From Acanthopleura granulata (lineage: Eukaryota; Mollusca; Polyplacophora; Chitonida; Chitonidae), in contig JABBOT010000080.1 in NCBI GenBank assembly GCA_016165875.1, positions 17,456,572 through 17,520,571 on the forward strand: a stretch of DNA of 64,000 nucleotides, given 5' to 3'. The notes below the pieces were generated by a model. The model had not been told where the DNA came from, made no database searches, and was given only the letters and a program-made list of their open reading frames with translations. Positions 51,725 to 62,666 of the stretch are shown in pieces; positions within the stretch are counted from its first letter, which is position 1, and every line of letters begins with the position of its first letter. Both the position numbers and the translations under genes were made by a program.

Positions 51725-54220
51725 AAGGCCCCGGGCACTCATGACATTCTCAAAAACAGTGTATCAGCATATACCTTTCCCTCAGTATGAAAATAAAAAT
51801 GGTGATATCTGTATCGATTTTCTGCATTTCACCGATGGTATCACATACAATCCAACAGGTGCAGCCAAAGATTGTGCATTACATCTAGCACATTTATTTA
51901 TTCGTCTCTGAAAGACGTTCAAAGAATCCCATCCTACTCAGCATATGATATATGTCTTGTGCACCAGAATGGCCTCTATTTCACATCATAGACCTGTTAT
52001 ACATTTTGTATAACCAACACAGACCCGATCCCGTAAACACAGAGATTACTGATTAAATCCACAACCCGTAACATGGTAGCATACCTGGACACAGCACTCA
52101 TAGACAACTGACTAAGAATATTATTCCATACACCATGCAGGTTACATATAGAGAATAATAGAGAAGATTTTGTTTCACGGTGTATTAATATGTTTGGTGT
52201 TTATTATATAAACCAGGATCCTGCTGGTGAACTAAGGATCCCCGAGGTCTGGTCCGTGGTCTTATATTGCTTTCATGTTATTGTGCATTATATGAATTAA
52301 ATGTGATAACAACACAGCATTTTGAGTGTTTCTAGACCAGTGACATCTAGAGTATTGCATTTGACATCACTGTATTTTTTTCCTAATTCTGCTTAAGCCA
52401 TGGTGCTGGGAAGGGTGTAAGTTGTTATACTTCTAAAACACTTACATGAAAAGTTAGAATAAAACCCAAACTTGAGGTAAATTGCATGACAAGATGCCAG
52501 ATTTCAACGGTCAAATTTTACAATGTCGCCGCTGCTCTATATTTACTCTCTGTGTTGTGATATTTTATATTTTATTCTATATTTAACGCCCTGCTCAAGA
52601 ATGATTCACTTAAGACGTCCGTCATACAAGGTAACAGGTTGGGAAACTATCAAAGAGAACATACCTGCCAGTATTCACAAGCCTTGTTGCGCATGTTTAT
52701 TACGATAGGCCTATTGCTGTAATGACTTATGTGATTACTTACTTAAAACACAACATGTATCACACTGAATGATCTGCAAGCACCGTTTTTACTTCCCGAG
52801 TCCGACTACATGGCGGCACAATACACGACATGCGATGACGAGCACATACGTGAAGAGCTGGCTATTTATAGACAATAGATTGTTTTATTTTACGTTGTAA
52901 GATTGGATATTACAATTACATCCACACAGATGTGCACATAATAACATTGCAATCACCAGCCATGTCTGTAGTACCATATCCTCGGCACTCACACTGAGTA
53001 AACCCGCCCAATTTGAATTACATTGCGTGTTTTCGTCCAAAGCCAACATGGTTAAATTGGGTTTTAATGTTAACAGTATCGGCGAGGGTGCACTGAAATC
53101 AAATATAGTGTAGCTTGATGTCTATTGTTTGTGAGCTCAATAGAGAGGATTTGGTTATGTTATATATATGCTACCGGCAAAACTAGACTAGACGACGTAC
53201 GCGGGTTATACTTCATGTGGATTGGTTGATACTGGGACTGTTATTTGGTATATATTATTCTCAGGTTGATACAATAATTGTTATTTCACACCAAACTCAA
53301 AAACTTTTTTTTGGAGGGGAGGAGAGGACCGCTTATTGTCACCAAGGCACTACGAACAGTGACACGGGGGGGGGGGGAGGCATCCCCAAGATTCCTATCC
53401 AAGGGCACAGACAAAGGCCCACCTGTAGTGATTGAAAATTCAGTCACTCAACCACGAGCCCATCCCCCACTTCATGTGAACTTTTACAAACGTGGCAATG
53501 CAGATATTACAAAGATATGGTCAAAGATGTCAAATTAAGGATTCATTCAAATACTGAGCGGTTTGCAAATCGTTCAAACAACGCCTGTGAAATATTAATA
53601 CGTTTGTTTTCTTTCAGTACACTGGACTGAGAAAAGGGAAACAACTCCAAACCCCGAAAATCGATTTGTTATACTCCAGTTGCATGCCTTCATTAGGTAT
53701 TATTTTTTATTTATTTTTTTTACTTATTTATTCGTGTTTTATGTCGTGTACTTTTTTTACTTCTGTGAGGGAGATCAGTTAATTGGTGGAGTAGACCGAT
53801 CAATAATTTATAACCTATTGTTACCCCGATACCTTCAAAATCTTACCTGCATTATATTTCCAAAATATTCCAAATATGTAATTAATTTTTTTAATCTATA
53901 CGTAGTTCATTATACTCTAATTATTTATTCCTGTTAAAAACGATACATAAAGTGGAACATTGATAAGCTGAGTGATTCATTTCGTACCTCCGATATCTGT
54001 AAATTTATGACTGATCGCTCTTCTCAGAAAGAATGAAGAGTGTTCCCAACTGAAGTTACAGTTACCAGAATGTCAGCTAGATGTCAGTTAACGTCCGATG
54101 GCAAGGGTGATGTGATTAAAGCCTAATGTTTCTTATATGAGAGATGACGACTCTTTTGCGCTCACATAAAACCCAGGATGGTTGCAAATTTTCGTCAAAG
54201 GGTATGCAAAAACTCTTATA
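51725..54220. other. Intergenic, no gene seen
   Basis: AT-rich, with a possible SINE core relic at 52570-52640 ('tttaacgccctgctcaagaa') and a G run near 53366. Confidence 0.5.
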
Positions 54221-54223
54221 TTA

Positions 54224-54285
54224 AGGTATGTATGTATGTATGTATGTATGTATGTATGTATGTATGATGTATGTATGTATGTAAG
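54224..54285. repeat. (TATG)n microsatellite
   Basis: About 15 tetranucleotide copies, broken once by a missing base. Confidence 0.9.
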
Positions 54286-54649
54286 CTTGGGTTTTTCCAA
54301 TTACTGTGTCTTCTTGTGGCAGAACGAATTCATGCCGCCTAGGATGTTGACACCTGACATGCAGCAAGCGAGGCAGCATCAACTTATATTTTGAAAGTCA
54401 TTCTTAAGATCGCACATCTCCCGACCCCGAAGCGCTTAAAAATAGGTCCCCCTGATTAAAAAAAAAAAAAGAAGTTTGCTGGTTCGAAGGGCGCTTTAAC
54501 ATCAAGGGGCCATCGAGAACCGCTATTTGGATTCCTGTTATATACAATATGTCAGTAAACTCTTCAGAATACAACGACATCGTGTAGCATTCCACTAAAA
54601 CCAAGCCATGGAAGATGTGAGGTCATTCATTTCTGTCGGCGCTTAAGCT

Positions 54650-54830
54650 GAGAGTTACAAAATTCTCATCAATGGCCTGTTGGTTGCACGCCACAGTCGA
54701 TACGTTGTGGATCCACACGCACAATCGGTAACCTGTACAGGTGCTATGTCGCCAAAATGTTCCTAAAAGCAACGTAAAACCCAATTGCCATAATACACCA
54801 CAAGCAGTAAGCACAGGTCTTGGCGAGCTT
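54650..54830 (-). pseudogene. Coding-like fragment B (pair with 45.6 kb)
   Basis: See 45590..45810. Here the matching stretch is spread over two reading frames of the minus strand, so it is disrupted relative to fragment A. Confidence 0.3.
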
Positions 54831-54984
54831 CCCGTCTACCCGCAAAGTGTGCAGTATTATGTTTTCTTTAACTTGCCCTAAACTGGAATGCTCCATTCTG
54901 AGAACCTTTAGGGTCATAGCTTTGGATCCTTTGAAACAAAATAATCCAATATTCAACATATTAACACAAATCGTTGACTGTTTC

Positions 54985-55140
54985 TCTCTGCATGGTTCCG
55001 TCCTAATTTTTATATTTTATACACTTTTTAAGTTGGTGGTTTGTATTGTCCATTTTTGGAAACTGGTCTTCACCCGGATCGCCCATTTTGGTTGATGGCT
55101 GGTATACGAATGCCGGTTTCGAAAGTCTGAGATATATGTA
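54985..55140 (+). repeat. Dispersed repeat, copy 1 (pair with 59.84 kb)
   Basis: 'ctaatttttatattttatac', 'ggtggtttgt', 'ttttggaaactggtctt', 'cgcccatt' and 'gccggtttcga' recur in order at 59835-60010. Confidence 0.7.
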
Positions 55141-55437
55141 CTAAATCGAATGAAAGAGCGATACTTTATTAATGTTGCTTTATGTATTGATAAGACGGTA
55201 TGCGGACAGCTCCTCACATATACACTCTAACATTGTATATAACATTCTATACGTTTGCAGGCAAAGCGGTTATCTTCAAACCATCTCATGTGTTATTCTA
55301 GCAATGCCATTTTTCACTCATATTGTTCAAACTGCATTAAAATTACAACAGTTACGGAGATACGTTTTTACGATTACAGATATACATTGTATATACGCAT
55401 GTATGTTTTTGTCTTTCCAATCATCAAACTTTTATAT

Positions 55438-55580
55438 TTTATTCAAAATGTTAGATTTAATCACTGTCTGAATCACTGTCATCAATGTCTGAATTTGGGA
55501 GAAAATCAATGGAACAAACTACTCTGGAAAATCTCCAGCCATGGTATCTCCCAGTTCTTACTGTTAACATGGGTTATTGG
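55438..55580 (-). pseudogene. Orphan acidic C-terminus with AATAAA
   Basis: One minus-strand frame ends SIDFLPNSDIDDSDSDSD and stop (55459..55457), with AATAAA 14 nt downstream (55443..55438). This looks like the genuine 3' end of a coding sequence, but only some 37 codons are open upstream. A relic of a transposon or retrocopy is likely. Not recognised. Confidence 0.3.
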
Positions 55581-55589
55581 TATTGAGCT

Positions 55590-56845
55590 GCAGTATATAT
55601 TCAAAACAATCTCATTTGTTATAGGAAAAGAACATGACACTCCACTTTCAATTTTGTTCGATTAAAAAACACCTGACATACGCATAAATACATTACAAGT
55701 GTATAAAGTTACAATGATAACTGGGTATTGATCGACGAATTGCGACTCAGATATATTTAGTAAGTCCACATACGCTGCCAGTGCTTGAGACTGAATGTAT
55801 GTGTCTACTGAGTCTATAACAACACGAGGTCTCACATTTTGCTGCTTTTAACAGCCTCTAATTGTTATTTGCCTCTAATTTTTAACTGCCTCTACTTTTT
55901 ACGTTCTACAAAAGTATACATGTAGTTCTACACCTGTACCTGTATTTAATGTGGAAAGATAACAATCAGAGGTTGTTTTATAGCTAAAAGTAATGTGTGA
56001 CGTCGCTTTTCTTCAGCCTAACCTGTTCAATACGGTCCATAAAGTCTACCATACAATGAAAACATTTGACTCCATTTAATTTGGTGACAAAAAAAATTTC
56101 TTCAACTCAGGATAGCAACTTTAACCATTCTCAGCTTCCATTGTTCTCATGGCCTTCGTATCAACAAGACATCCTTTTGTGTCGTCTTACATGAAGCTCC
56201 GTAGTGTGTCACACATAGGAGAGTTCAGCAAAGCGCTGTGATTTTATATGTGCGGCAACTAGTCTAAAACAACTGACCACGGCAAATCGTATCGTGTGCG
56301 GTTCTTACTGAAACCACAGGGGTGACCCGACACGTTATTCTGCCGGAGGAACTTCAGGATGGCAAACCTGTATGAACAGCCCGCTAATGTTGTTGCATTA
56401 TCAGGCTCCATAACGTATAGCAGTTCAATTGTAAGTGACCGTCGGCTTGAGAACATTTTGTGTAGATGCGGTAGCTGTCAGCTTTAGGTTAGATGCAACA
56501 CGACAGATGCCATTCTGGAGATTGTGGGAATCGTTTGTCAGAGAACATTAGCGCGCGAAAATGCTTTTCCTCACGTTGTAACTGTCAGCTTTAAGTTAAA
56601 AGTGAGACATCAACAGGAACATCGCGCTCTGTTGGGAGCGTTGTTAACAGAACATCAGCGCTGTAAATTAAAAGTGAGACAATAACAGGAACATCGCATT
56701 CCGTTGGGAGCGTTGTTAACAGAACATCGGCGGTGTAACAGTCAGCTGTAAGTTAAAAGTGACAGATCAAGACACACTGCAGATTGTCAGATGTATGTAA
56801 CAATGACGTCCTTAATAACTGATGTCTAGCTAATGTAAGCAAGAA
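55590..56845. other. 3' flank of the nAChR-like gene
   Basis: It contains an inverted MITE-family copy (56025-56105) and a degenerate tandem repeat at 56575-56800 with unit about 75-85 bp ('ttgggagcgttgttaacaga', 'gtaaattaaaagtgagac'). The mRNA 3' end cannot be fixed; ATTAAA occurs on the minus strand near 56079. Confidence 0.5.
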
Positions 56846-57279
56846 TCAGTTATAAGTAAGAAGCGACATGACCACAGTCGCTCCGGATATTGTCAGAGCC
56901 AGAGAGAACCACAGAAAGAAGCTGTCACATCGGCGTGCGAAACTACTCAAGTTTGAATCAGTGTCCGTGGGGGGGTTCGCCTGCGTCTGCCGTTCCGAGC
57001 CCCTCGAAGTGTCCACCTTCATGGACTGGTCATCCGACAGGCTGGCAGTCTCAAACGTGCCGTTTAGTTTTTCACTGAGATTGTCGAACTGCTCGATACC
57101 CGGAAGGAAATCTGGTGGATTTGTTGATCTGTTGATCGGCATAGACTTGTGACCCCGCCGACCGGATGTCACATCAGACGCCTGTAGTTGACCTTTGACC
57201 CGGTGATGAATCATTATGACAATGGCGGACAACAGGACGGATAAAGTTCCCATTCCCATGACAAAGATCATGTAGATGC
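56846..57279 (-). CDS. nAChR-like exon 6: M3, loop, M4, stop
   Basis: The exon is 434 nt, acceptor ttctacctgcag (57280-57285), stop TGA (56848..56846). M3 continues IYMIFVMGMGTLSV, then a Ser/Asp/Asn-rich cytoplasmic loop of about 90 residues and the M4 helix ending LLTYN. Confidence 0.95.
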
Positions 57280-60200
57280 CTGCAGGTAGAAAATTGAGAA
57301 AGAATTACAATTGAGAACAACAATCTGGGTTGATCATGGTTTCTATTAATTAGCAAATGTTCCGCAAAGTTTCCTTTATGTCTGGAGAGAAGTTTTATTC
57401 CAAATATTTCCCCTCCTTGTTGTGTCATACCTAATATTTAAAAGAAAAATATTTTTTGTATTTTTTCTCTTGGTGCTCAGCATCAATCCAACCTGGGTGT
57501 ACGCATGTCGTAACTGGGTTGTATGTGATTTCTAGTGTTTTCATCGTGGCATTTTAATGACGTAGTACTATAGATACGTTAGCATTGGGATCGGAAGGTA
57601 TATGAATACATCGTCTTCAAGTGATGAGTGTCAACATTAGCTAACGCAAACAAGAAAAACGGGTAAGCAAATCCCTATAATTTACTTATAGCTTCTTCAG
57701 ATATAATATATTTCCATATTCACATTCAACTCTCCAAGCCCAAAGCTCCAGAATTTTTCACTTACATACGATGACAATGAGTTTTATGGCTATAGAGAAG
57801 AGTGAAAAGGGCAGTACCCTGTCTTAAACCACCGACCTTTGGCAACCCATCAACTGAATGCCAGTGAATAAAAACCGAGAACCTTTCTGTGTTGTCAAAG
57901 CGTTGAATCCTACTTAACTTTTAAAGCTATAAGATGGATGACGTAGAACAGTGACGTCTGAGCCATGGGCTCAGTCCCGATGGACATAAAATGACAACGG
58001 AGAGACAATCGTTGTGGCGGCATTGATTGGAGTCTCACCTTTCGGAGGATCGGAAGAGATAGAGACGTCTGCGGCATACTCATTCAGGATGCTCAAGAAT
58101 GAAGTTAAGGGTATTAAAACCATAAGCATTGATTTGTTGGTTTGTTTCTTTGTTTCCTTCTTTCTTTGTGAATTAAGAGTACTATCAACATCATTTTGAA
58201 CATATCACAGCAGTGTCTCCTTGTGTCAGGCCGGAGCCATTGCGGACGTATTTAAAGCGCTGTTTCACTTTTACGCCATGTCGAGGCCACCAGACACGAG
58301 GTTCCACCCAGTCACATTGTACTGACACCGGGTGGACCAGTACTTGGCCTATTTCTCTTATGCTGAGTGCCAAGCGAAGTACAGTGCCAAGATTACCGAT
58401 GTTTATGTCTTAGGAATGTATGACTACATTCGGGATTGAACCATGGATCTATCGTTTCCGAGGCAGGGGCTCCATATATCTACTGCCCAGTCGGTGTTGA
58501 AACTTTCGAAACTTACCCAAGATAGAAAAGGATAGAGACGTCCGCGGCATGGACTCATTGAGGATGCTCATGAAGAAGGCGAAGGAAAGGAAAACCGTCA
58601 CCGACAGAGACATCTTCTCTCCGGACTCGGGAGGGAGGACAAAGTCCACGACGTTGAGGAAGGAGAAGAGGAGAACTGGGATGATCACAGTAAGGACGTA
58701 GAACGTCTTCCTTCGGCTGAGGATCATCGAGAACTTCACCAGGACCGTGCTCTCTCCCGGGCAGCACTCAAAGCTCTCCTCGATCCGCTCCGATCCGGTG
58801 GAGATGACGTCCCACTCGCCGCTCTCGTCGTAATCCGCCAGGCTGACGTTGCCCAGCGGCACGACGTCCACTTCTCTCACGTCGTACATCCAGGTGCCCA
58901 TCATGATATCGCATTTCTGTGTGTCGAAAGGGTAGAAGGTGATGTCAACGGTGCAGTGGGTGTGGAAAACGTCTCCAGGGGACCACTCCACCCACCCGTC
59001 GTAATCCAGGCGGGCCAGATAGTCCCCAGTCTTGTACTTTGTCATTTTCTCATAGCTGAAAAGGGAAAGCTTCAATCTGACTAAGACACTCAATATATAC
59101 ATTGATTAACTGATTGATGAATTCTGCTCCGTCGATAAAACCGCCATCGTCTGGCTACTCAATCCTAATCTATAGAAGCCGATACCCAACATCTCGCCGT
59201 GCCCACCTTATGAAATTTTTGAGGTATCTGTATTAATCAAATGAGAACATAAGCAAATGCAAACTCAAAAGCCCCTAATGTAAGACGTGTTGTACCCCCT
59301 ACATCAAGACTGACCTGTTGGATACGGCAATATCTGGGCTCCAGATTTGGGTGGGGGGCACCAAGATGGTGGACACGCCGTTATACAGATCCGGGTCCCA
59401 CTGTAAGTAATCGTCCCGCCATTCCTTCAAGAACACAGCACTACGTGTCACAGTATAATCCATAGTCACTTTATGCAGTTATGCAGGGATAATTAGTATA
59501 GGTATCTAGCTGTGTATTACAGCCAAGGAAGCGATGTACATGTGTATGAAGATTATAAGCAATCTGCTGTAGCTTTGTTAGGCTGGGAGATGACAGATCA
59601 ACGCAATATCAGAACTACCTTAATGTTGACATGCCCAATAACTACTGCCATACTCCCGTTGAGTATGATCGCCACGTTGGAAATATGAACCATCGCAATC
59701 AAAGCGCGGCTGAGATACATATTTGACTATCGACACCATACATGTACTAAATTGGTACACGATTTGGAAACTGATTTTATTTATCCGCCCAAAACATTCA
59801 TTGCGTCTTTTCGACATAGTTAAAAACTTGTTGACTGCTTTTCTTTGGAAGAATCCGTTCTAATTTTTATATTTTATATATTTTCTTTTGATGGTTTGTG
59901 TAATTTGTCGTTTTGGAAACTGGCCTTGCGATTATTGACCTAGAACGCCCATTCCGGTTTTCAGCAGGTATATGAATGTCGGTTTCGACGCCTAGGTTCA
60001 AATGACTTATATATCATGTAAACAAAGTCGCCAACTTCACGCTGGATTCTCTGTATAAGAGTTTACTTATGAATAGCTATAACTTTACTTGTCAAATACA
60101 CACCATGTAAAGCCACGCCGAGATAGAAAATTCCTGTTCTTTCTCATCCTGAAAAGTTAAACACATAAGGAATTATTTACAGGTACATGTTACAGGTCTT

Positions 60201-62666
60201 AAAACCGTTTCCAAAAGAAAGGCGTTTATATTTAGAATAACCATACTCACTTTACTGAGCAACACAGTTTTCGAACTAGGTTATGGAAGAATCAATGCGT
60301 CATTAAGTTATCGAGGTTTTTGGTCAACGAAACAGGTTTTTTAAAACAAAGTATTAGTACAACTTACGATGGGAAAGAAGCTCAGTGGAGTCCGGACACT
60401 ATTGTTTGGAGATTTCAGATCGATTATTGAGTATCCCATGATACATACAGTAACATAAAGCATTTATTTTCCTGACGCGACTCAAAAATTTACATCTAAA
60501 ACTTCCTGATATATAAGTTTACAGTCGAACAACCAAGCATTGGATTCGAAGACAGAAAGCCTGATTTGTATTGTAAAGCATACAATTCATTTACACATCA
60601 TTTTCTTGTTTCATTAATGCATAGTTATTTTTTAAATTGTCAATGGTTCTACTGTTTTTTCTCAAGTCAGAAGGTTTACTAAGTATACCTGGCGAGGCGT
60701 TTTAGTTTAAAGGGAAAGACCACACAAAAAGGAAGTTATGGTAAGTGAAAAGTCCATTAAAAACTGAAAATATTTTCACTGCATGTTTCGAAATTTTCTT
60801 TCCAGTCAATCAAAAGCAGTGAAATGTTTTGACTACATGGCAGATTTTATGGACCATATTGATAATGTGGTTCACCAGGGACGTCACGCTTACTTTTTGT
60901 CTGGCCCTAAAGCAGAAATTTAGTGTTACATTACCTTTGTTAAGAAGCAGGCAAACATTACATGAACAATTCTCAAGAACTTTATTCACTGTTACACATA
61001 AAATGTATACAAAGTTTTGTCATCAACGTAGCCTGTGAAACCCACCATACAATCTGACTGCGTTTTATTTCTTAAAAAAAAAAAAACAGTCTGAAATATT
61101 CAGCGAAGATATTTTCAGATACAGTTTTAATGGCCTTTTCACCCTCCATATCTTCATTGTCGAGTGAACTTTCACTATATACGGGCCTCTACCCCGTAGT
61201 TTTCTCTTCCATATATTTAGCATGTAATATATAAAATTTCGAGAAAAGGCTCACATGACGAATGTTATTATACTTACGAAATTTTACACCTACCAGCTCA
61301 TGAATATACATGAGGTAAAGGTTAATTCCTAAAGTAATGGCATGCGATTGGTTCCGGACAGGTCGCACGTGTTTACTGTAATTGGTGAACAGGTCTCTGT
61401 GAAGCCGCTGCACATCTTCGTTACTATAACCTCTGACCGTTGTTAAGGTGACCAAAACTGCACACAAAGACCATTACGTTTTAAATGGAGTATTACAGCC
61501 ATTAAATGCTTTCTCCACTGTGAACGTTCACTCCGTATATGGTTGTAGGGAAAATGAAATTTAAAATATAAAACTTGTCAGCGCAGAGAAAAACCAAACG
61601 GTAAATGGTCACATCTGACCATGGTAATCCGATCTCTTATCAGTGTATCTCAGTTCAGTTAGATTTTAATTTTTCATCTAGATGCTGAAAAGAAACAACT
61701 TACACACTGTATAGCTAAAGCAGAATTAGGTAGAATGCATTGGTATATTAATGCAATGCAATAGGAGAATGCAAAAGACTTACATGGTGTAAAAATGAGA
61801 CACAATGGATATGTGTAAAAGTCTCGAGAATTGGATGATATTTTTCATTTTTGTTCCAGATACTCAGGTGGTTTCGGTTATGGAACAAAGTAAGTGAACG
61901 GCAAGCAAAGTGACTTTGTGTGTTCATATCTGTCAGATTTCTGCTCTATGACAAAGATATTCAATCCAGCGAAGCCGTTTTTAAGTTTATTAGAGTAGAC
62001 ATGCAATTGTGGGGATACGAGACAACCCATTCTCAAGTTTACGGTTAGAAAATGCAGCGTATTTAAAGATGAAACAGGAAACCATCGTGGGGCAAGTATA
62101 TTAGATTTTGTTTTAAATTATTTTGTGATATAGCTGATGAATGTGCGAGTAGTCGGCATTTATCAGTCATTATCATAGATTACATCTTGCCAAATGTGCA
62201 TATGATTGACAAAAACGATACATACTCGGATTATTACATCTGAAATCTTCACAACATATCATTCATTTTACATTAAATTGTCCACAATTTTAATTTTACC
62301 CAAATTCAAGGCAAATTGTTTAATAATGGTTTAATCCCCTGAAAAGATTATTTTCGTCTACTAGCGATAATAATGGAGCCACGGAGGCCCCCTCTCATGC
62401 AATAAGCGGAAAACCGGGGCACGGTTGGTATCAAGAAAGCTTCAACGCTACAATGGGTCATATAAAAACATCCATCGGTAATGAAATTGCAATACACTTT
62501 TCAACATTATTTTCCGAGAATATGGATATAATGTACAAAATTTGGTTAAAGATTGGTAGCCCTATATGTCTAAACAATAGCCCTGGAAAAAAAGTACGTT
62601 TTACTTACCTATAATTACTTGTAGCTCCCTGGGCCCCGTGACCTTCAGGCTCGCTAAGAACTTCAT
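56846..62666 (-). CDS. nAChR-like Cys-loop cation channel subunit, complete
   Basis: Six exons (58, 164, 45, 110, 539, 434 nt) give one frame of 1350 nt, 449 residues plus stop, a normal length for a nicotinic receptor-type subunit of a plasma-membrane pentameric channel. Visible: signal peptide (about 1-29), N-glycosylation sequons at Asn55 and Asn195, loop D Trp91, WSPDIA (117-122), Cys-loop Cys160-Cys174 with 13 residues between, loop B Trp181, vicinal Cys223-Cys224, M1 (about 244-262), M2 (273-293) with GEK before it, Thr6', Leu9' and Glu20', M3 (about 298-329), a short intracellular loop, and M4 (about 421-447). GEK without an inserted Pro indicates cation selectivity. The Cys pair is an alpha-type mark, but loop A Tyr is Ser124, and loop C aromatics are Phe221 and Thr229. 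The ligand is therefore uncertain. All phases and splice sites agree. Confidence 0.96.
57750..57870 (-). mobile_element. Second SINE-like family, copy 2
   Basis: Related to 36575..36770; in intron 5 of the channel gene. Confidence 0.45.
58039..58111 (-). pseudogene. Decayed copy of the M2-M3 exon end
   Basis: The minus strand reads 'gagcatcctgaatgagt-atgccgcagacgtctctatc', nearly identical to the 3' part of exon 5 (58517-58590) but with a 2-nt deletion after 'gagt' that breaks frame. A donor-like gtgaga (58038..58033) stands where exon 5 has gtaagt. It lies in intron 5, same orientation, about 0.5 kb downstream of the exon it copies. Confidence 0.75.
58200..58445 (-). mobile_element. SINE-like dispersed repeat in intron 5 (candidate)
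   Basis: It ends in 'cattcgggattgaaccatgg', a reversed B-box-like motif, and has a body ('ggcctatttctcttatgctg') of the kind seen in tRNA-derived repeats. No second copy in the window. Confidence 0.35.
58517..59055 (-). CDS. nAChR-like exon 5: Cys-loop, M1, M2
   Basis: The exon is 539 nt, acceptor ccttttcag, donor gtaagt (58516..58511). It carries the Cys-loop (CTVDITFYPFDTQKC), GTWMYD, ECCPGE, M1 and M2, and ends in early M3 at a Gly codon split 1/2 with exon 6. Confidence 0.97.
59315..59424 (-). CDS. nAChR-like exon 4 (110 bp, loop A)
   Basis: It begins EWRDDYLQWDPDLYNG and holds IWSPDIAVSN. Donor gtcagt (59314..59309), acceptor ttcttgaag. Length 110 nt equals the classical nicotinic exon 4. 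The loop A Tyr position is Ser. Confidence 0.95.
59835..60010 (+). repeat. Dispersed repeat, copy 2 (pair with 54.99 kb)
   Basis: In intron 3 of the channel gene. Same orientation as 54985..55140. Confidence 0.7.
60104..60148 (-). CDS. nAChR-like exon 3 (45 bp, loop D)
   Basis: It reads DEKEQEFSISAWLYM, acceptor aacttttcag, donor gtgtgt. Length 45 nt and placement match the conserved small exon of nicotinic receptor genes. Confidence 0.95.
60731..61155. mobile_element. MITE-like element with long inverted arms
   Basis: The left arm 'gtgaaaagtccattaaaaac' and the right arm (reverse strand 'gtgaaaaggccattaaaact') are imperfect inverted repeats over some 60-70 bp. The interior shares 'ttttatggaccatattgata' with 48.6 kb. 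It is in intron 2 of the channel gene, with an A run near 61073-61087. Confidence 0.55.
61294..61457 (-). CDS. nAChR-like exon 2: N-terminal helix region
   Basis: The exon is 164 nt, acceptor gtgtgcag (61458-61460), donor gtaggt (61293..61288). It includes the LHRDLF-TNYSKHVRPV segment, equivalent to the 'L...L...Y....RP' opening of nicotinic subunits. A stronger donor-like gtaagt at 61277 would give an immediate stop with exon 3, so it is not used. Confidence 0.93.
62373..62393 (-). repeat. SINE tRNA-head fragment
   Basis: 'gagccacggaggcccc' equals the head end of the common SINE. Nothing else of it is recognisable here. Confidence 0.45.
62609..62666 (-). CDS. nAChR-like exon 1: start and signal peptide
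   Basis: ATG at 62666..62664, reading MKFLASLKVTGPRELQVII plus one base, then donor gtaagt (62608..62603). The hydrophobic run continues into exon 2 (VLVTLTTV). An in-frame TGA lies upstream with no other ATG between, which fixes the start. Confidence 0.88.

Noticed and set aside
61272..61277. Strong donor gtaagt beyond nAChR exon 2
   Set aside because: Using it leaves one extra base and a TGA directly at the start of exon 3. The gtaggt at 61293 keeps frame.
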